A stretch of 64,000 nt of DNA, taken from assembly GCF_014196795.1 (NCBI RefSeq), contig NZ_JACIEJ010000003.1, positions 124,001-188,000 on the forward strand, in the 5' to 3' direction. The position numbers were made by a program, and so were the translations under genes. Below are positions 52,758-61,103 of the stretch, piece by piece; position 1 is the first letter of the stretch, and every line of letters begins with the position of its first letter. A model generated the notes under the pieces. It worked only from the letters and a program-made list of their open reading frames with translations, was not told the DNA's origin and did no database searches. This DNA is from Sagittula marina (GTDB lineage Bacteria; Pseudomonadota; Alphaproteobacteria; Rhodobacterales; Rhodobacteraceae).

Positions 52758-53587
52758 CGCTGTGCCGCGTGATACGCCCCGAGGAAATGCCAGTTGTTCT
52801 GGGCTGGGCCGCCGCTGAAGGTTGGAACCCCGGTGTAGAGGATGCAAATGCCTTTCTTGCCGCTGATCCCGGCGGGGTCTTTGTGGCAGAGGAAGACGGT
52901 GCACCGGTGGCTGCCATCTCTGTCGTCAACCATTCTACAGACTTTGCTTTTTTGGGATTGTACCTGTGTTTGCCAGAGTATCGGGGGCGCGGCATCGGAC
53001 TTGCGCTGTGGACCTACGCCTTGGCCCATGCCGGATCCCGGACGGTTGGCTTGGATGGTGTCCCTGCACAGCAGAAAAACTACCGATCGTCCGGATTCGA
53101 GCCTGCGGGTCAAACGGTCCGCTGGCAGGGTGTGCCGCGTGGTCTGCCGACCCCGCCAGATTTGCCGTTGGCGTTGCCTCAGGATTTGGATGGGATGGTT
53201 GCCTTGGAAAACGCGGCGTCCGGATGGGCGAAGCCAAAATTCCTAAACGCCTGGTTCCAGCAATGCCAGACGCGCGCCACCTTCGTAGATGGCACGTCGG
53301 GCATTGTAACGGTCAGATTATGTCAGGTCGGCGTGAAGATAGGGCCGCTTGTGGCGCAAAATTCGGATCAGGCTCGGAGGCTGATCGCGCAGGCCGTGGT
53401 TTGGGCCAAGGCTCATGCGGCGGAACAGATCGTTCTGGACGTGCCGCAAAGCGCCACTGGGATGACTGAAATTTGTCGGCAGATCGGTCTGGAACCGGGC
53501 TTCGAAACCGCGCGCATGTATCGTGGTCCGGAAAGCCCTGAAGCGCCCAAAGGTTTCTACGCCGTGGCCTCGTTGGAGCTGGGCTAA
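52754..53587 (+). CDS. GNAT acetyltransferase with additional C-terminal domain
   Basis: 277 residues. The N-terminal half has the GNAT acetyl-CoA site LYLCLPEYRGRGIGLALW and IPEE-like RPEEMPVVLGWAAAEGWNPG; the C-terminal half (IGPLVAQNSDQARRLIAQAV onwards) is the Acetyltransf_18-type domain found in YitH/DUF1248-like proteins. Translationally coupled to the GntR gene. Its stop overlaps that of the convergent TfoX-like gene by four bases. Substrate unknown. Confidence 0.85.
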   Translation: MTLCRVIRPEEMPVVLGWAAAEGWNPGVEDANAFLAADPGGVFVAEEDGAPVAAISVVNHSTDFAFLGLYLCLPEYRGRGIGLALWTYALAHAGSRTVGLDGVPAQQKNYRSSGFEPAGQTVRWQGVPRGLPTPPDLPLALPQDLDGMVALENAASGWAKPKFLNAWFQQCQTRATFVDGTSGIVTVRLCQVGVKIGPLVAQNSDQARRLIAQAVVWAKAHAAEQIVLDVPQSATGMTEICRQIGLEPGFETARMYRGPESPEAPKGFYAVASLELG

Positions 53588-53907
53588 AGGTGCTGTAGCG
53601 CCGCGCGCGCCAGATCGCAGGCCGCTTCGGGATCGTCCTCGCAGTCGGGCGGCAAGGTCCAATAGGGCATCGCCGCAGATTTGCCGTCTTTGCGCGGGTA
53701 GGTCCAGCGGGTGCACCCCATGCCTTCTAAAACTGGGATGAAGGCTCCCACACCCTTGATCATGATTCCGTAATCGGAGTGGACCAGCGCGAAGATCGTT
53801 CCGCGATGATAGAGACACAGACCGCCCATCATGCGGCGCGTCGTCAGATCACCAAGATCGGAAAACAGGTCCGTGGCATAGGCGATCTCTTCTGCCGAGA
53901 TCGCCAC
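53584..53907 (-). CDS. TfoX/Sxy N-terminal domain protein
   Basis: About 107 residues, with the TfoX_N core LFSDLGDLTTRRMMGGLCLY, HRGTIFALVHSDYGIMIKG and MPYWTLPPD. GTG 53907 is preferred as start (AISAEEIAYATDLF at the N-terminus as in relatives), and lies five bases after the stop of the upstream Fe-S carrier gene; ATG 53946 would overlap that gene by 35 bases. TfoX domains are linked to competence in gammaproteobacteria, but stand-alone alphaproteobacterial copies have no proven role. Confidence 0.8.
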   Translation of the reverse strand: MAISAEEIAYATDLFSDLGDLTTRRMMGGLCLYHRGTIFALVHSDYGIMIKGVGAFIPVLEGMGCTRWTYPRKDGKSAAMPYWTLPPDCEDDPEAACDLARAALQHL

Positions 53908-53911
53908 AGGA

Positions 53912-54295
53912 TCAGCTTTGCGCGCCGCGTTCGGCGGCCAGCTCATCAATGTCCTTGAACTTGATCGACTCACCGCAGCCGCAAGCGTCCGTGACGTTCG
54001 GGTTGCGGAACTTGAAGCCGGATTCCAGCAGCGCGGTCTCGTAGTCGATCTCTGTGCCGAACAAGAACATCTGCGCCATGGGCGCGATGAGCACGCGCGC
54101 GCCATCCTTTTCCACAACTTCGTCGTTCGCCTCGGGCGCGTCGACGTAGTCCATGGTGTACTCCATGCCTGCGCAGCCGCCCTTTTTCAGGCCGATCTTC
54201 AGGCCGAAGCGGGCGTCACGCTCCATGAGCTTGCGGATCTGTTTCACCGCCGAGGCGGTGATGGTCACGGGGGATTGGCCGGGAATGGCGAACAT
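53912..54295 (-). CDS. A-type iron-sulfur carrier (ErpA/IscA/SufA family)
   Basis: 127 residues. The three conserved cysteines are present (GGCAGMEYTMDY, and ACGCGES near the C-terminus), together with the ASAVKQIRKLM start. It carries [2Fe-2S] or [4Fe-4S] clusters to apoproteins. Length and C-terminal tail are like ErpA/HesB. No isc or suf operon is in the window, but a DUF59 protein is found at 59 kb. Confidence 0.9.
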   Translation of the reverse strand: MFAIPGQSPVTITASAVKQIRKLMERDARFGLKIGLKKGGCAGMEYTMDYVDAPEANDEVVEKDGARVLIAPMAQMFLFGTEIDYETALLESGFKFRNPNVTDACGCGESIKFKDIDELAAERGAQS

Positions 54296-54323
54296 GAGAT
54301 GCCTCTTTGATTACGTTCCTAAC

Positions 54324-55052
54324 CTAAGGGATCCCTGCCGAAATCTCAAGGAGGGCTGACGTGGTATAGCCGCATCCCATCGCCCACAGGAAAGAGGCCA
54401 ACGTGCCAACGATGACATATTCGGCGGTTTTCTGGTCATCGGTGGCTTCCTTGAAGCGCAGGATCGACTTGGCGGTGATGAGAAAACCGATGGCGGCGGG
54501 CTGATCGACCAGTATCAGCAAGAAGATCAGCGCGCGTTCAAGTTGACCAATAAGCCGCCCGGCCTCTGGCAGGCCGCCGCGAGGTAGATGCTCGGAGAAG
54601 CGACTGGTCAGCATCCCCACGGCGTAGCCGCCCGCCAGCACGGCCGCGATGGCTCCGGAGAGGATCAGCGCAACGGGCAACAGCCAGATCGCCTGTGCGG
54701 CGACGGCATCATTCAACGCGCCGGGATAGCGGAATGCGATCCATCCCAACGTCCCGATGTGCAGCGCCTGATCAACCAGAAAGGCCTGGAAACCGTTGCG
54801 CGCCGGCGCAGGCAAGGCGTAGCTTTTGGCGGCGTCAATGACGAGATGCGCCAGCATCACCAAAAGCGCCAGCTGCCATGTGCCACCCAGCACCAATGTG
54901 GTCAGAACACCGTGAATCGCAACATGCAGCAGGAGGATGAAAACATTGCGCTTTCGGGCGGCCATCCATGCGGGTTGGAACAGGAAATCGCCAAGCATAT
55001 GCGCCAAAAGAAGCGCTGCGAAGACGTTCAACATGGGTTGTGTCAGGATCAT
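54324..55052 (-). CDS. DUF3307 membrane protein
   Basis: 242 residues with six or more hydrophobic segments. The DUF3307 start is present: LLLAHMLGDFLFQPAWMA, then KRNVFILLLHVAIHGVLTTL with His residues that could bind metal. Start ATG 55052 overlaps the satD stop by ATGA, so the two are coupled. DUF3307 and SatD genes are paired in many bacteria, but neither has an established function. Confidence 0.82.
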   Translation of the reverse strand: MILTQPMLNVFAALLLAHMLGDFLFQPAWMAARKRNVFILLLHVAIHGVLTTLVLGGTWQLALLVMLAHLVIDAAKSYALPAPARNGFQAFLVDQALHIGTLGWIAFRYPGALNDAVAAQAIWLLPVALILSGAIAAVLAGGYAVGMLTSRFSEHLPRGGLPEAGRLIGQLERALIFLLILVDQPAAIGFLITAKSILRFKEATDDQKTAEYVIVGTLASFLWAMGCGYTTSALLEISAGIP

Positions 55053-55654
55053 TCCGCAGCCTCCCATGCTGTGAGCGCCGCGTCGAGAGCGGGGTAGCCC
55101 GCGGCGTGCAGGGCCTGATCGACCGCTTGACGCGAGATGCCCAACTGATCCGCTGCGCTGGCCCGTGGGCCAGCGTCCGGTGGGAGCATCAGTGTGACAG
55201 CGCGGGCCTGCGCTTGGGTCCAGCCAAGCGCGAGGTGATCGGCCAGCACCACCGTCGAGTGCATCGCGCCGCCCGACGCGTGCGCCATGCGCGCGCCGCC
55301 GTCCAATGCGTCCAGCAGGCGCCCGGAGGCTGTGTAGCCTGCGCCATGGGCAGCATTCAGGTCGGCTGTGTCGGTGAGCGGGCCGGTGTCCCGCGCAATG
55401 GCGATGCGGGTGGCGCGGGTTTTGTCCAGCCGCCGCAACCTCGCCGCGATCCACAGGGCGACCCGCAGGTCATAGCGGGGCGTGTCCATCGCGATCTGCC
55501 AGCCGTCGCCGCCGCGACGTGCAAATCGCGCTGTGACACCCCAATCGGCCAGATTGTCGACGACGCCGCCGACCTCTGCCAAAGTGGCATCGAGGTCGGG
55601 GATCCTCAGCGCGGTGGAGGCAATCACGTCACCGGTCAGAACGACATAACTCAT
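55049..55654 (-). CDS. satD: SatD family protein
   Basis: 201 residues. SatD-type N-terminus MSYVVLTGDVIASTALRIP, a GGDGWQIAMD core reminiscent of nucleotide-cyclase folds, and a C-terminal helix-turn-helix (ASAADQLGISRQAVDQALHA). ATG 55654 is preferred over in-frame TTG 55660. The protein may be a DNA-binding regulator, and its start is preceded by two tandem dyads. Coupled to the DUF3307 gene. SatD was named in streptococci; the role of the family is not established. Confidence 0.78.
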   Translation of the reverse strand: MSYVVLTGDVIASTALRIPDLDATLAEVGGVVDNLADWGVTARFARRGGDGWQIAMDTPRYDLRVALWIAARLRRLDKTRATRIAIARDTGPLTDTADLNAAHGAGYTASGRLLDALDGGARMAHASGGAMHSTVVLADHLALGWTQAQARAVTLMLPPDAGPRASAADQLGISRQAVDQALHAAGYPALDAALTAWEAAE

Positions 55655-55656
55655 AG

Positions 55657-55703
55657 GCAAGCTTTATTGCTTGCATTTAGATAAAGCAAGCGAAATCGCT
55701 TGC
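55657..55703. promoter_or_regulatory. Tandem GCAAGC-N6-GCTTGC dyads before satD
   Basis: Two copies of GCAAGC-N6-GCTTGC: 55657-55674 (spacer TTTATT) and 55686-55703 (spacer GAAATC), 29 bases apart centre to centre, ending three bases before the satD ATG. A further pair of arms GCTTTAT/ATAAAGC lies between. This looks like an operator, possibly for SatD itself, and the copy at 55686 could also end MscS transcription. Confidence 0.6.
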
Positions 55704-55708
55704 GCGCC

Positions 55709-57388
55709 TCACGCGGCCTCGACAATGTTGGTTTCCGGGAAAACCGGCATGCCCTTGGTCTTGGCCATCTGGTTCATACATTTCACCAATTTTTCCCGCG
55801 CGATGCAGGTCAAATCCCACGACGTGTTCGGGTCCTTGCAGGGGAGAATGAACAAAACTTCAACGCCAAACACATCCTGCCCGGAAATGCGGACCTGTGC
55901 CTTTTCACGGTCATCCAACTGGTCCGGGTCAAGATCATCCATGACCTCTTCGAAACAGCTGCGGAGCTCTTCGATATCGACGGTCGGGACAAGTTTGAAC
56001 GAAATAACCCGCTGCATCTCCGGCTCTTTCAAAGTCCAGTTTTCGAAGGTTTCCGAGACGAATTCATTCACCGGCACCACAAGACGGATTCCCGTCCACA
56101 CGCGCAGTTGCACAAACGTGAAGTTGATGCGTTCCACATGGCACAGCGAGCCTTTGAAGACGACTCGATCGCCGATACGTGCAGACTGGTTCAGCGCGAT
56201 CTGCATGGATGACAGGATGTTTGACAAGATCGTGCGCGCCGCAAAGCCGACGATCAAGGTCAGGGCCCCGGCCGATGCGAGCAGCGAAAACCCGTAGGTG
56301 CGGAACAGGTTGGCCGACGACAGCACGATACCAAAGCCGACGAGGAAGACCACCAGCACCAGGATGCGCCGAACGGCGGCAATACGCGTGGCCTGGCTGC
56401 GGGTTTCGTCGAATTGTTTGCGGGTCAGGTCCATTTCTTCGAACCCGGTGATCTGGTCGAGAACAACCTCGATCACATTGACGATCAGCATCAGAATGGC
56501 CGTGACAAAGCCTGCAGCGATCATGGGCGATATCACGGAGCTCAGGCGTCCCGAGAATACAAAAACCGTCTGTGTCCCAATGGAGACCAGCAAAGCAATG
56601 GCGGCGATGATCATGGGCAGCCGCGCGGCGCGGAACGCGGCGGAGGTGATGCGGTGCGTGGCGTGGCGCCCGACGCGTGTCAGCAGTTTGGAGGTGCCCC
56701 AACCAACAAGGCCGGCAAGCAAAAGCAGGACCGGCAGGCCGATGACCTCCCACCACATCAGCCCCCAGAAGGCCGTGTTGCGCAGCTGATCCGGCAGCCA
56801 TTTTTCAAAGCGCGACGGTCCATAGGCATCGTACAGCGCGGGGATTTTCTGCACGGTGTGGCGCGAAATGACCCAGACAGGATCTTCGCCGTCGGCCTTG
56901 ATTCGATCAAGCCGGATGGCTGCGGGGATGCCGTCCAGCTCGATTTCCCAGACCAGCAGGGACCGACGCTTCATCCCGGCGGTGGCGGCATTCGAGGTTT
57001 CACGCGCATCCATTGCATCAGGCCGGTCGATGATCTGGCCCCAATTCAATACGGCGCGCCGCTGCATCACGGTCATCAACTGACGCGCGAGCATTGTGCC
57101 GGTCTCTGCCTGCTCTTCGGGGGGGATGGCATTGAGGTTCAGCAGGTGCGCGGGCGCGGTGTCCTTGATCTGGTCTTGTGTGCCCGGCTCGCCACGGCGC
57201 TCGTCGTACCGCAGCAGGGCCTCCATCGTCGCGCGTGGTGTGGCGCGACCAATGACGTCCGGCACTGCGCCAAGGCCGCTGTTGAGGGTCTCGACTTCGA
57301 ACCACGGCGTTTCCTGCGCATTGGCAGGGGGGGAGATGGCAAAGAGAAAGCCCAGCAGCAGAGCCGCCAGGCGAAAGGTCTTCTTCAT
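55709..57388 (-). CDS. MscS family mechanosensitive ion channel
   Basis: 559 residues. Signal peptide (ALLLGFLFAISPPANAQ), a periplasmic N-terminal domain of about 200 residues, five hydrophobic segments, and the MscS pore helix region (LLASAGALTLIVGFAARTIL, then SNILSSMQIAL) followed by the beta domain (GDRVVFKGSLCHVERINFTF). It opens on membrane tension to release solutes during osmotic downshock. Start ATG 57388 has AGGG eight bases upstream; ATG 57403 is in frame. Confidence 0.9.
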   Translation of the reverse strand: MKKTFRLAALLLGFLFAISPPANAQETPWFEVETLNSGLGAVPDVIGRATPRATMEALLRYDERRGEPGTQDQIKDTAPAHLLNLNAIPPEEQAETGTMLARQLMTVMQRRAVLNWGQIIDRPDAMDARETSNAATAGMKRRSLLVWEIELDGIPAAIRLDRIKADGEDPVWVISRHTVQKIPALYDAYGPSRFEKWLPDQLRNTAFWGLMWWEVIGLPVLLLLAGLVGWGTSKLLTRVGRHATHRITSAAFRAARLPMIIAAIALLVSIGTQTVFVFSGRLSSVISPMIAAGFVTAILMLIVNVIEVVLDQITGFEEMDLTRKQFDETRSQATRIAAVRRILVLVVFLVGFGIVLSSANLFRTYGFSLLASAGALTLIVGFAARTILSNILSSMQIALNQSARIGDRVVFKGSLCHVERINFTFVQLRVWTGIRLVVPVNEFVSETFENWTLKEPEMQRVISFKLVPTVDIEELRSCFEEVMDDLDPDQLDDREKAQVRISGQDVFGVEVLFILPCKDPNTSWDLTCIAREKLVKCMNQMAKTKGMPVFPETNIVEAA

Positions 57389-57605
57389 GCTGTCACCCTG
57401 CATCAGCGGGCCATCGCCGCAGCGCGGACGTCACAAACAGGGGTGTCGGCGCACGGCGTTGTGACATCGTAATGACCGGTCCAGAGTGGCAGGGTCGGAT
57501 GAAATGTATGATCAAATATGTGTCGCATAGGGATCAAACGTCAAACCTGCGAAGCAGTTCCCGAAAACGTGATGATCTCTTAACAGAGCCGCATTCTGCG
57601 GCGGC

Positions 57606-57635
57606 AAAACGCGCCCCTCATTCGAAGGGGCGCGT
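57606..57635 (-). terminator. Terminator of the glycerophosphodiesterase gene
   Basis: ACGCGCCCCT / AGGGGCGCGT arms around a seven-base loop, followed on the minus strand by TTTT. It starts 14 bases past the stop. Confidence 0.75.
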
Positions 57636-57648
57636 CTGTCGATGGAGC

Positions 57649-58872
57649 TTACAGCCCTTTGCAGTTCGCGTAATAGGTCACCGTGGCGGGCCAGTCGGCG
57701 AAAACGCCCTGCACGCCAACTTTCTGTGCCAGCGCATCCAGAAGCGTGAAGTAGTCGCCGTCCGTATCGATCACCGAGTCCAGGCCCGAGAAATACCAAC
57801 CACCACCATTTGCGAGCGGGCCGGAACGTTCCAGCGACCAGGTGATGATGCCGAGGTCGGCTTCCTTCGCCTTCTTGGCGAGGGTGGAGGGCACCAGTTC
57901 ACCGTCTTCGACCGTCACCAGCATGAACAGCGGGGGCGCGATGTAGTTGATGCCCATGTCCTTGAGCTCGTCCATGGTGTTGGGCCAGTTGGCTTCATCC
58001 ATCGCCGAGAAGGTTTCACCCTCATACTGGTCCATCAGATAGACAGCCTGTTCGCCATACTCACCGGCGGTGTCGACCCAGTGCTTTACGATCTCGATGT
58101 CAAAGGACTGAGGCCAGACGCGCGCGGGGTCGATGCCTGCGTCGCGGTATTCCTGGATCATCTTGTCGGCATAATCGGCGTAGGTGAAGCCGTCGAAGGG
58201 CATCTCGACCGAAGGCGCCTTCAGCTCCGGCGTGAAATCGGCGCCGAGGCTGTCGAACAGTTGAATGGATTCGGCGTGGGTCAGCAGCGTCGCGTCCTGA
58301 TTGAACAGCGTGGTGCGCCATTCGGCGTTTCCGCCCTGGAACTCTTCGGCTGTGGTGGCGGCGCGGTTTGCGCTGTCCATTTTCGGTGCGAGCGTCTGGA
58401 ATTCGGCCAGCGTCAGGTCGGAGGTGCGGCACTCTGCGGCGGCATCTGCGCCATCGGCGGCGGGCGAGAACGGTGTCGTGCACTTGTCCGCCAGATCCGT
58501 GGTCAGGATGTTGGTGGTGGTGTGCAGGTCATTCTGAGCGTGACGGCAAACCAGTTCCTTGTCGGAGGTAAAGGTCACGTCACATTCGAGAACACCGGCG
58601 CCCATTGCGGCGGCGGCACGGTTCGACTCGGCGGTATGTTCCGGGAACATCAGCGGCGCGCCACGGTGGCCAATGGAGAATTTCGTCGTCTCAGGCGTCT
58701 GTGACAGGCAGGCCATCATCTCATCCTTGAGCGGGCCGTCTTTCATTTTTGACACGAGATAGCCGGGGCGAACGCCGTAGGTCAGACCGCTCTGATAATA
58801 CATGGCATCGGTATCGGCAGCGACCTGAGTGGCCGCCAAAGTGGCAATCACGGCGAGACGTGTTGTAAGCAT
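57649..58872 (-). CDS. Periplasmic glycerophosphodiester phosphodiesterase
   Basis: 407 residues. Signal peptide (TRLAVIATLAATQVAA) and the GDPD fold: FSIGHRGAPLMFPEHT, GVLECDVTFT, CRHAQNDLHTTTN and TPELKAPS, with catalytic His in HRGA and in the RHAQ segment. It hydrolyses glycerophosphodiesters to glycerol-3-phosphate. Longer than cytoplasmic UgpQ, as usual for GlpQ-like periplasmic forms. AGAGGAAAAA precedes ATG 58872. Confidence 0.9.
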   Translation of the reverse strand: MLTTRLAVIATLAATQVAADTDAMYYQSGLTYGVRPGYLVSKMKDGPLKDEMMACLSQTPETTKFSIGHRGAPLMFPEHTAESNRAAAAMGAGVLECDVTFTSDKELVCRHAQNDLHTTTNILTTDLADKCTTPFSPAADGADAAAECRTSDLTLAEFQTLAPKMDSANRAATTAEEFQGGNAEWRTTLFNQDATLLTHAESIQLFDSLGADFTPELKAPSVEMPFDGFTYADYADKMIQEYRDAGIDPARVWPQSFDIEIVKHWVDTAGEYGEQAVYLMDQYEGETFSAMDEANWPNTMDELKDMGINYIAPPLFMLVTVEDGELVPSTLAKKAKEADLGIITWSLERSGPLANGGGWYFSGLDSVIDTDGDYFTLLDALAQKVGVQGVFADWPATVTYYANCKGL

Positions 58873-58991
58873 GGGATTTTTTCCTCTGAATTGGATGATG
58901 GACCCAATGCGCCCGCAGGGCAACGACCGCATGACAGCACTGTAACGCGAGGATGAAAGATACGTTAAGGCATTGTAACGGACGTCATGAA

Positions 58992-59024
58992 AAAGGCGCG
59001 CAACCCGGGGAGTTACGCGCCTTT
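58992..59024. terminator. Bidirectional-looking terminator
   Basis: AAAGGCGCG / CGCGCCTTT arms; on the minus strand it is followed by TTTT and lies 22 bases past the DUF59 gene stop. Confidence 0.7.
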
Positions 59025-59046
59025 CTAAATACTGATGTGGCGAAGC

Positions 59047-59409
59047 TTACATGAAGCCGAGTTCAAGCCGCGCCTCGTCGGACATCATGTCCATGCCCCA
59101 GGGCGGCTCCCAGGTGATCTCGACATCGACAGTTTTCACGCCGGCGACGGGTTCAATGGCCTCTTGCAGCCAGCCGGGCATCTCGCCCGCCACGGGACAG
59201 CCCGGAGCCGTCAGCGTCATGATGAGGCGCACATCGTTTTGGTCACTGATTTCAATCGTGTAGACCAGACCCAGATCATAGATGTTCACCGGAATCTCAG
59301 GGTCGTACACCGTGCGACAGGCTTCGACCACGGAGTCGTACAATGCATGGTCTGTGCTCGACGGCGCGATCAGCGGGGCGCCTTCAAGCTGTTGGCTCGC
59401 ATCGGTCAT
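59047..59409 (-). CDS. DUF59/MIP18 family iron-sulfur assembly protein (SufT-like)
   Basis: 120 residues. Core VYDPEIPVNIYDLGLVYTIE with the invariant DPE, then LTAPGCPVAGEMPGWL (single Cys) and WEPPWGMDMMSDEARLELG at the C-terminus, all typical of SufT/PaaD-like DUF59 proteins that aid Fe-S maturation. It is on the same strand as and about 156 bases downstream of the RimK-like gene, with an inverted repeat between. Confidence 0.9.
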   Translation of the reverse strand: MTDASQQLEGAPLIAPSSTDHALYDSVVEACRTVYDPEIPVNIYDLGLVYTIEISDQNDVRLIMTLTAPGCPVAGEMPGWLQEAIEPVAGVKTVDVEITWEPPWGMDMMSDEARLELGFM

Positions 59410-59507
59410 GTCTGTCCTCGTCGCTGTAAACCTGAGCATTCATATAGGGATCGCATCGTGCCGGGTAAAGGCCCCGGCTGGAAAGGGTATTGCGCGATTT
59501 GTGTTCC

Positions 59508-59557
59508 GTCGCGGACAGGCCGGGGTGCTTGGGGGCAAAACCCGATCTGTCCGCGAC
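59508..59557. repeat. 11-bp inverted repeat between rimK and the DUF59 gene
   Basis: GTCGCGGACAG (59508-59518) and CTGTCCGCGAC (59547-59557) are perfect complements separated by 28 bases. It lies just after the RimK-like stop, so it may be a terminator or mRNA-stabilising hairpin; no T-run. Confidence 0.45.
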
Positions 59558-59565
59558 AGGTGTCA

Positions 59566-60993
59566 TCAATCCTCGGAATCGATCCGCTTGCGAACCGGGG
59601 CAGGGCGGACCTGTGCCTCTATGTGCTCGAAAACGATTTCGGCGAGGTTCTTTTTCGTCGCTGTTTCAATCCCTTCAAGACCGGGTGAGGAGTTCACCTC
59701 CAAAACCTTCGGCCCGGCTTCGGATCGCAACAGGTCCACGCCCGCGATGTTCAGACGGAAAGCCTTGGCCGCTCGCAGGGCGGTTTCGCGCTCTTCCTTG
59801 CTGATGCGGACAACCTTGGCAGATCCGCCGCGGTGAAGATTCGACCGGAAGTCGCCGTCTGCGCCAGTGCGTTTCATGGCGGCGACCACCTTGCCGCCGA
59901 TCACGAGACACCGAATGTCCTCGCCTGCGGCTTCCTTGACGAAATCCTGCACGAGGAAATTCGCTTTCAGACCACGAAAGGCGTCGATCACCGACTCGGC
60001 GGCCTTTTTCGTTTCCGCCAGAACCACGCCCTTGCCTTGTGTCGACTCGAGCAGCTTCACGATCAGCGGCGCAGTGCCTACCAACCGCATCAGCGACTGC
60101 GTGTCCTTGGGGGAGGCGGCAAACGCCGTGTTCGGCATCCCGATCTTGTGCCGGGCCATGAGCTGGTGGGCGTGCAGCTTGTCACGCGACGCCAGAATGC
60201 CCTCTGATCCGTTCAGGCAAAAGGTGCCGATGGTCTCGAACTGGCGGATCACGGCCGTGCCATACGCGGTGATCGACGCGCCGATGCGTGGAATCACCGC
60301 GTCATACCGAGGCAGGCGCTTGCCGTCGTAATGCACTTCGGGTGTCAGAGCGTTGATCTGCATGTAGCAGCGGGTGGTGTCGATGACCTCCACCGTGTGA
60401 CCGCGCTTTTCACCTTCTTCCACAAGGCGACGCGTGGAATAGTTATCCTCCCGCGACATGACCGCGATCCGCAAGGATCGGTTCGGCGCAGCGCTGCGGA
60501 CCCGCGACGTGGTGTAGACATCATACGACAGCCGAGGCTGCTGAAACCGGTCTGTCGCCACGATCGTGATGTGATCCTTCAGCGCCTCGCGCCCCAGCAG
60601 CATCCGTGACGCCATGTTGGACCGGTCGGTCAACGTCACCTCGATCCGCCAGCTTTCGTCGCCGACGCGCAGAGTAGGCGCGATGACGTAGCGCATTTCG
60701 GATTCACCGTTGGAGGACGTCACCTGACGACGATCCACAATCCGCGCCGAGCAGGGAATCACCAGATCTTCGCGTCCCGGGACCGGATGCACGGTAAAGC
60801 GGACTTTGGGCGCGCTGGCACTGCCAAATGTCTCGATGTCAAAGGCATGCAGAGCAGATGTGCGGGCCCCGGTGTCCACTTTGGCGCGCAAGGCAGGGAG
60901 GCCAAGGTCGGGCAGGGCAACCCATTCCTCCCAGCCAAACCGGATCATGTCGGTTTCTGGCTGTTCCTCGGGTGTGTCGGTCATTCGTGCCAT
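59566..60993 (-). CDS. rimK: RimB-RimK fusion: RimB-type protease domain plus ATP-grasp ligase
   Basis: 475 residues. Residues about 15-165 are an RimB/ATP-dependent zinc protease (PF05618) domain with the retropepsin-like DTGARTS (D40). Residues about 175-460 are a RimK ATP-grasp ligase ([45 protein letters not shown]). RimK adds glutamate residues to ribosomal protein S6; RimB works against or with it. Fusion of both into one chain is notable, as E. coli has separate genes. ATG 60984 is an alternative start. Confidence 0.85.
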   Translation of the reverse strand: MARMTDTPEEQPETDMIRFGWEEWVALPDLGLPALRAKVDTGARTSALHAFDIETFGSASAPKVRFTVHPVPGREDLVIPCSARIVDRRQVTSSNGESEMRYVIAPTLRVGDESWRIEVTLTDRSNMASRMLLGREALKDHITIVATDRFQQPRLSYDVYTTSRVRSAAPNRSLRIAVMSREDNYSTRRLVEEGEKRGHTVEVIDTTRCYMQINALTPEVHYDGKRLPRYDAVIPRIGASITAYGTAVIRQFETIGTFCLNGSEGILASRDKLHAHQLMARHKIGMPNTAFAASPKDTQSLMRLVGTAPLIVKLLESTQGKGVVLAETKKAAESVIDAFRGLKANFLVQDFVKEAAGEDIRCLVIGGKVVAAMKRTGADGDFRSNLHRGGSAKVVRISKEERETALRAAKAFRLNIAGVDLLRSEAGPKVLEVNSSPGLEGIETATKKNLAEIVFEHIEAQVRPAPVRKRIDSED

Positions 60994-61103
60994 CCATTGG
61001 TCGTGCCGCAGCGCACATGCGCCGCAGTCGTGAAAAGACTAAGTTGCCTGAAGACCTAGCGCGACGCGGCCTGGATGTCATGCGCGAAGCGGGATGCGGA
61101 ATG

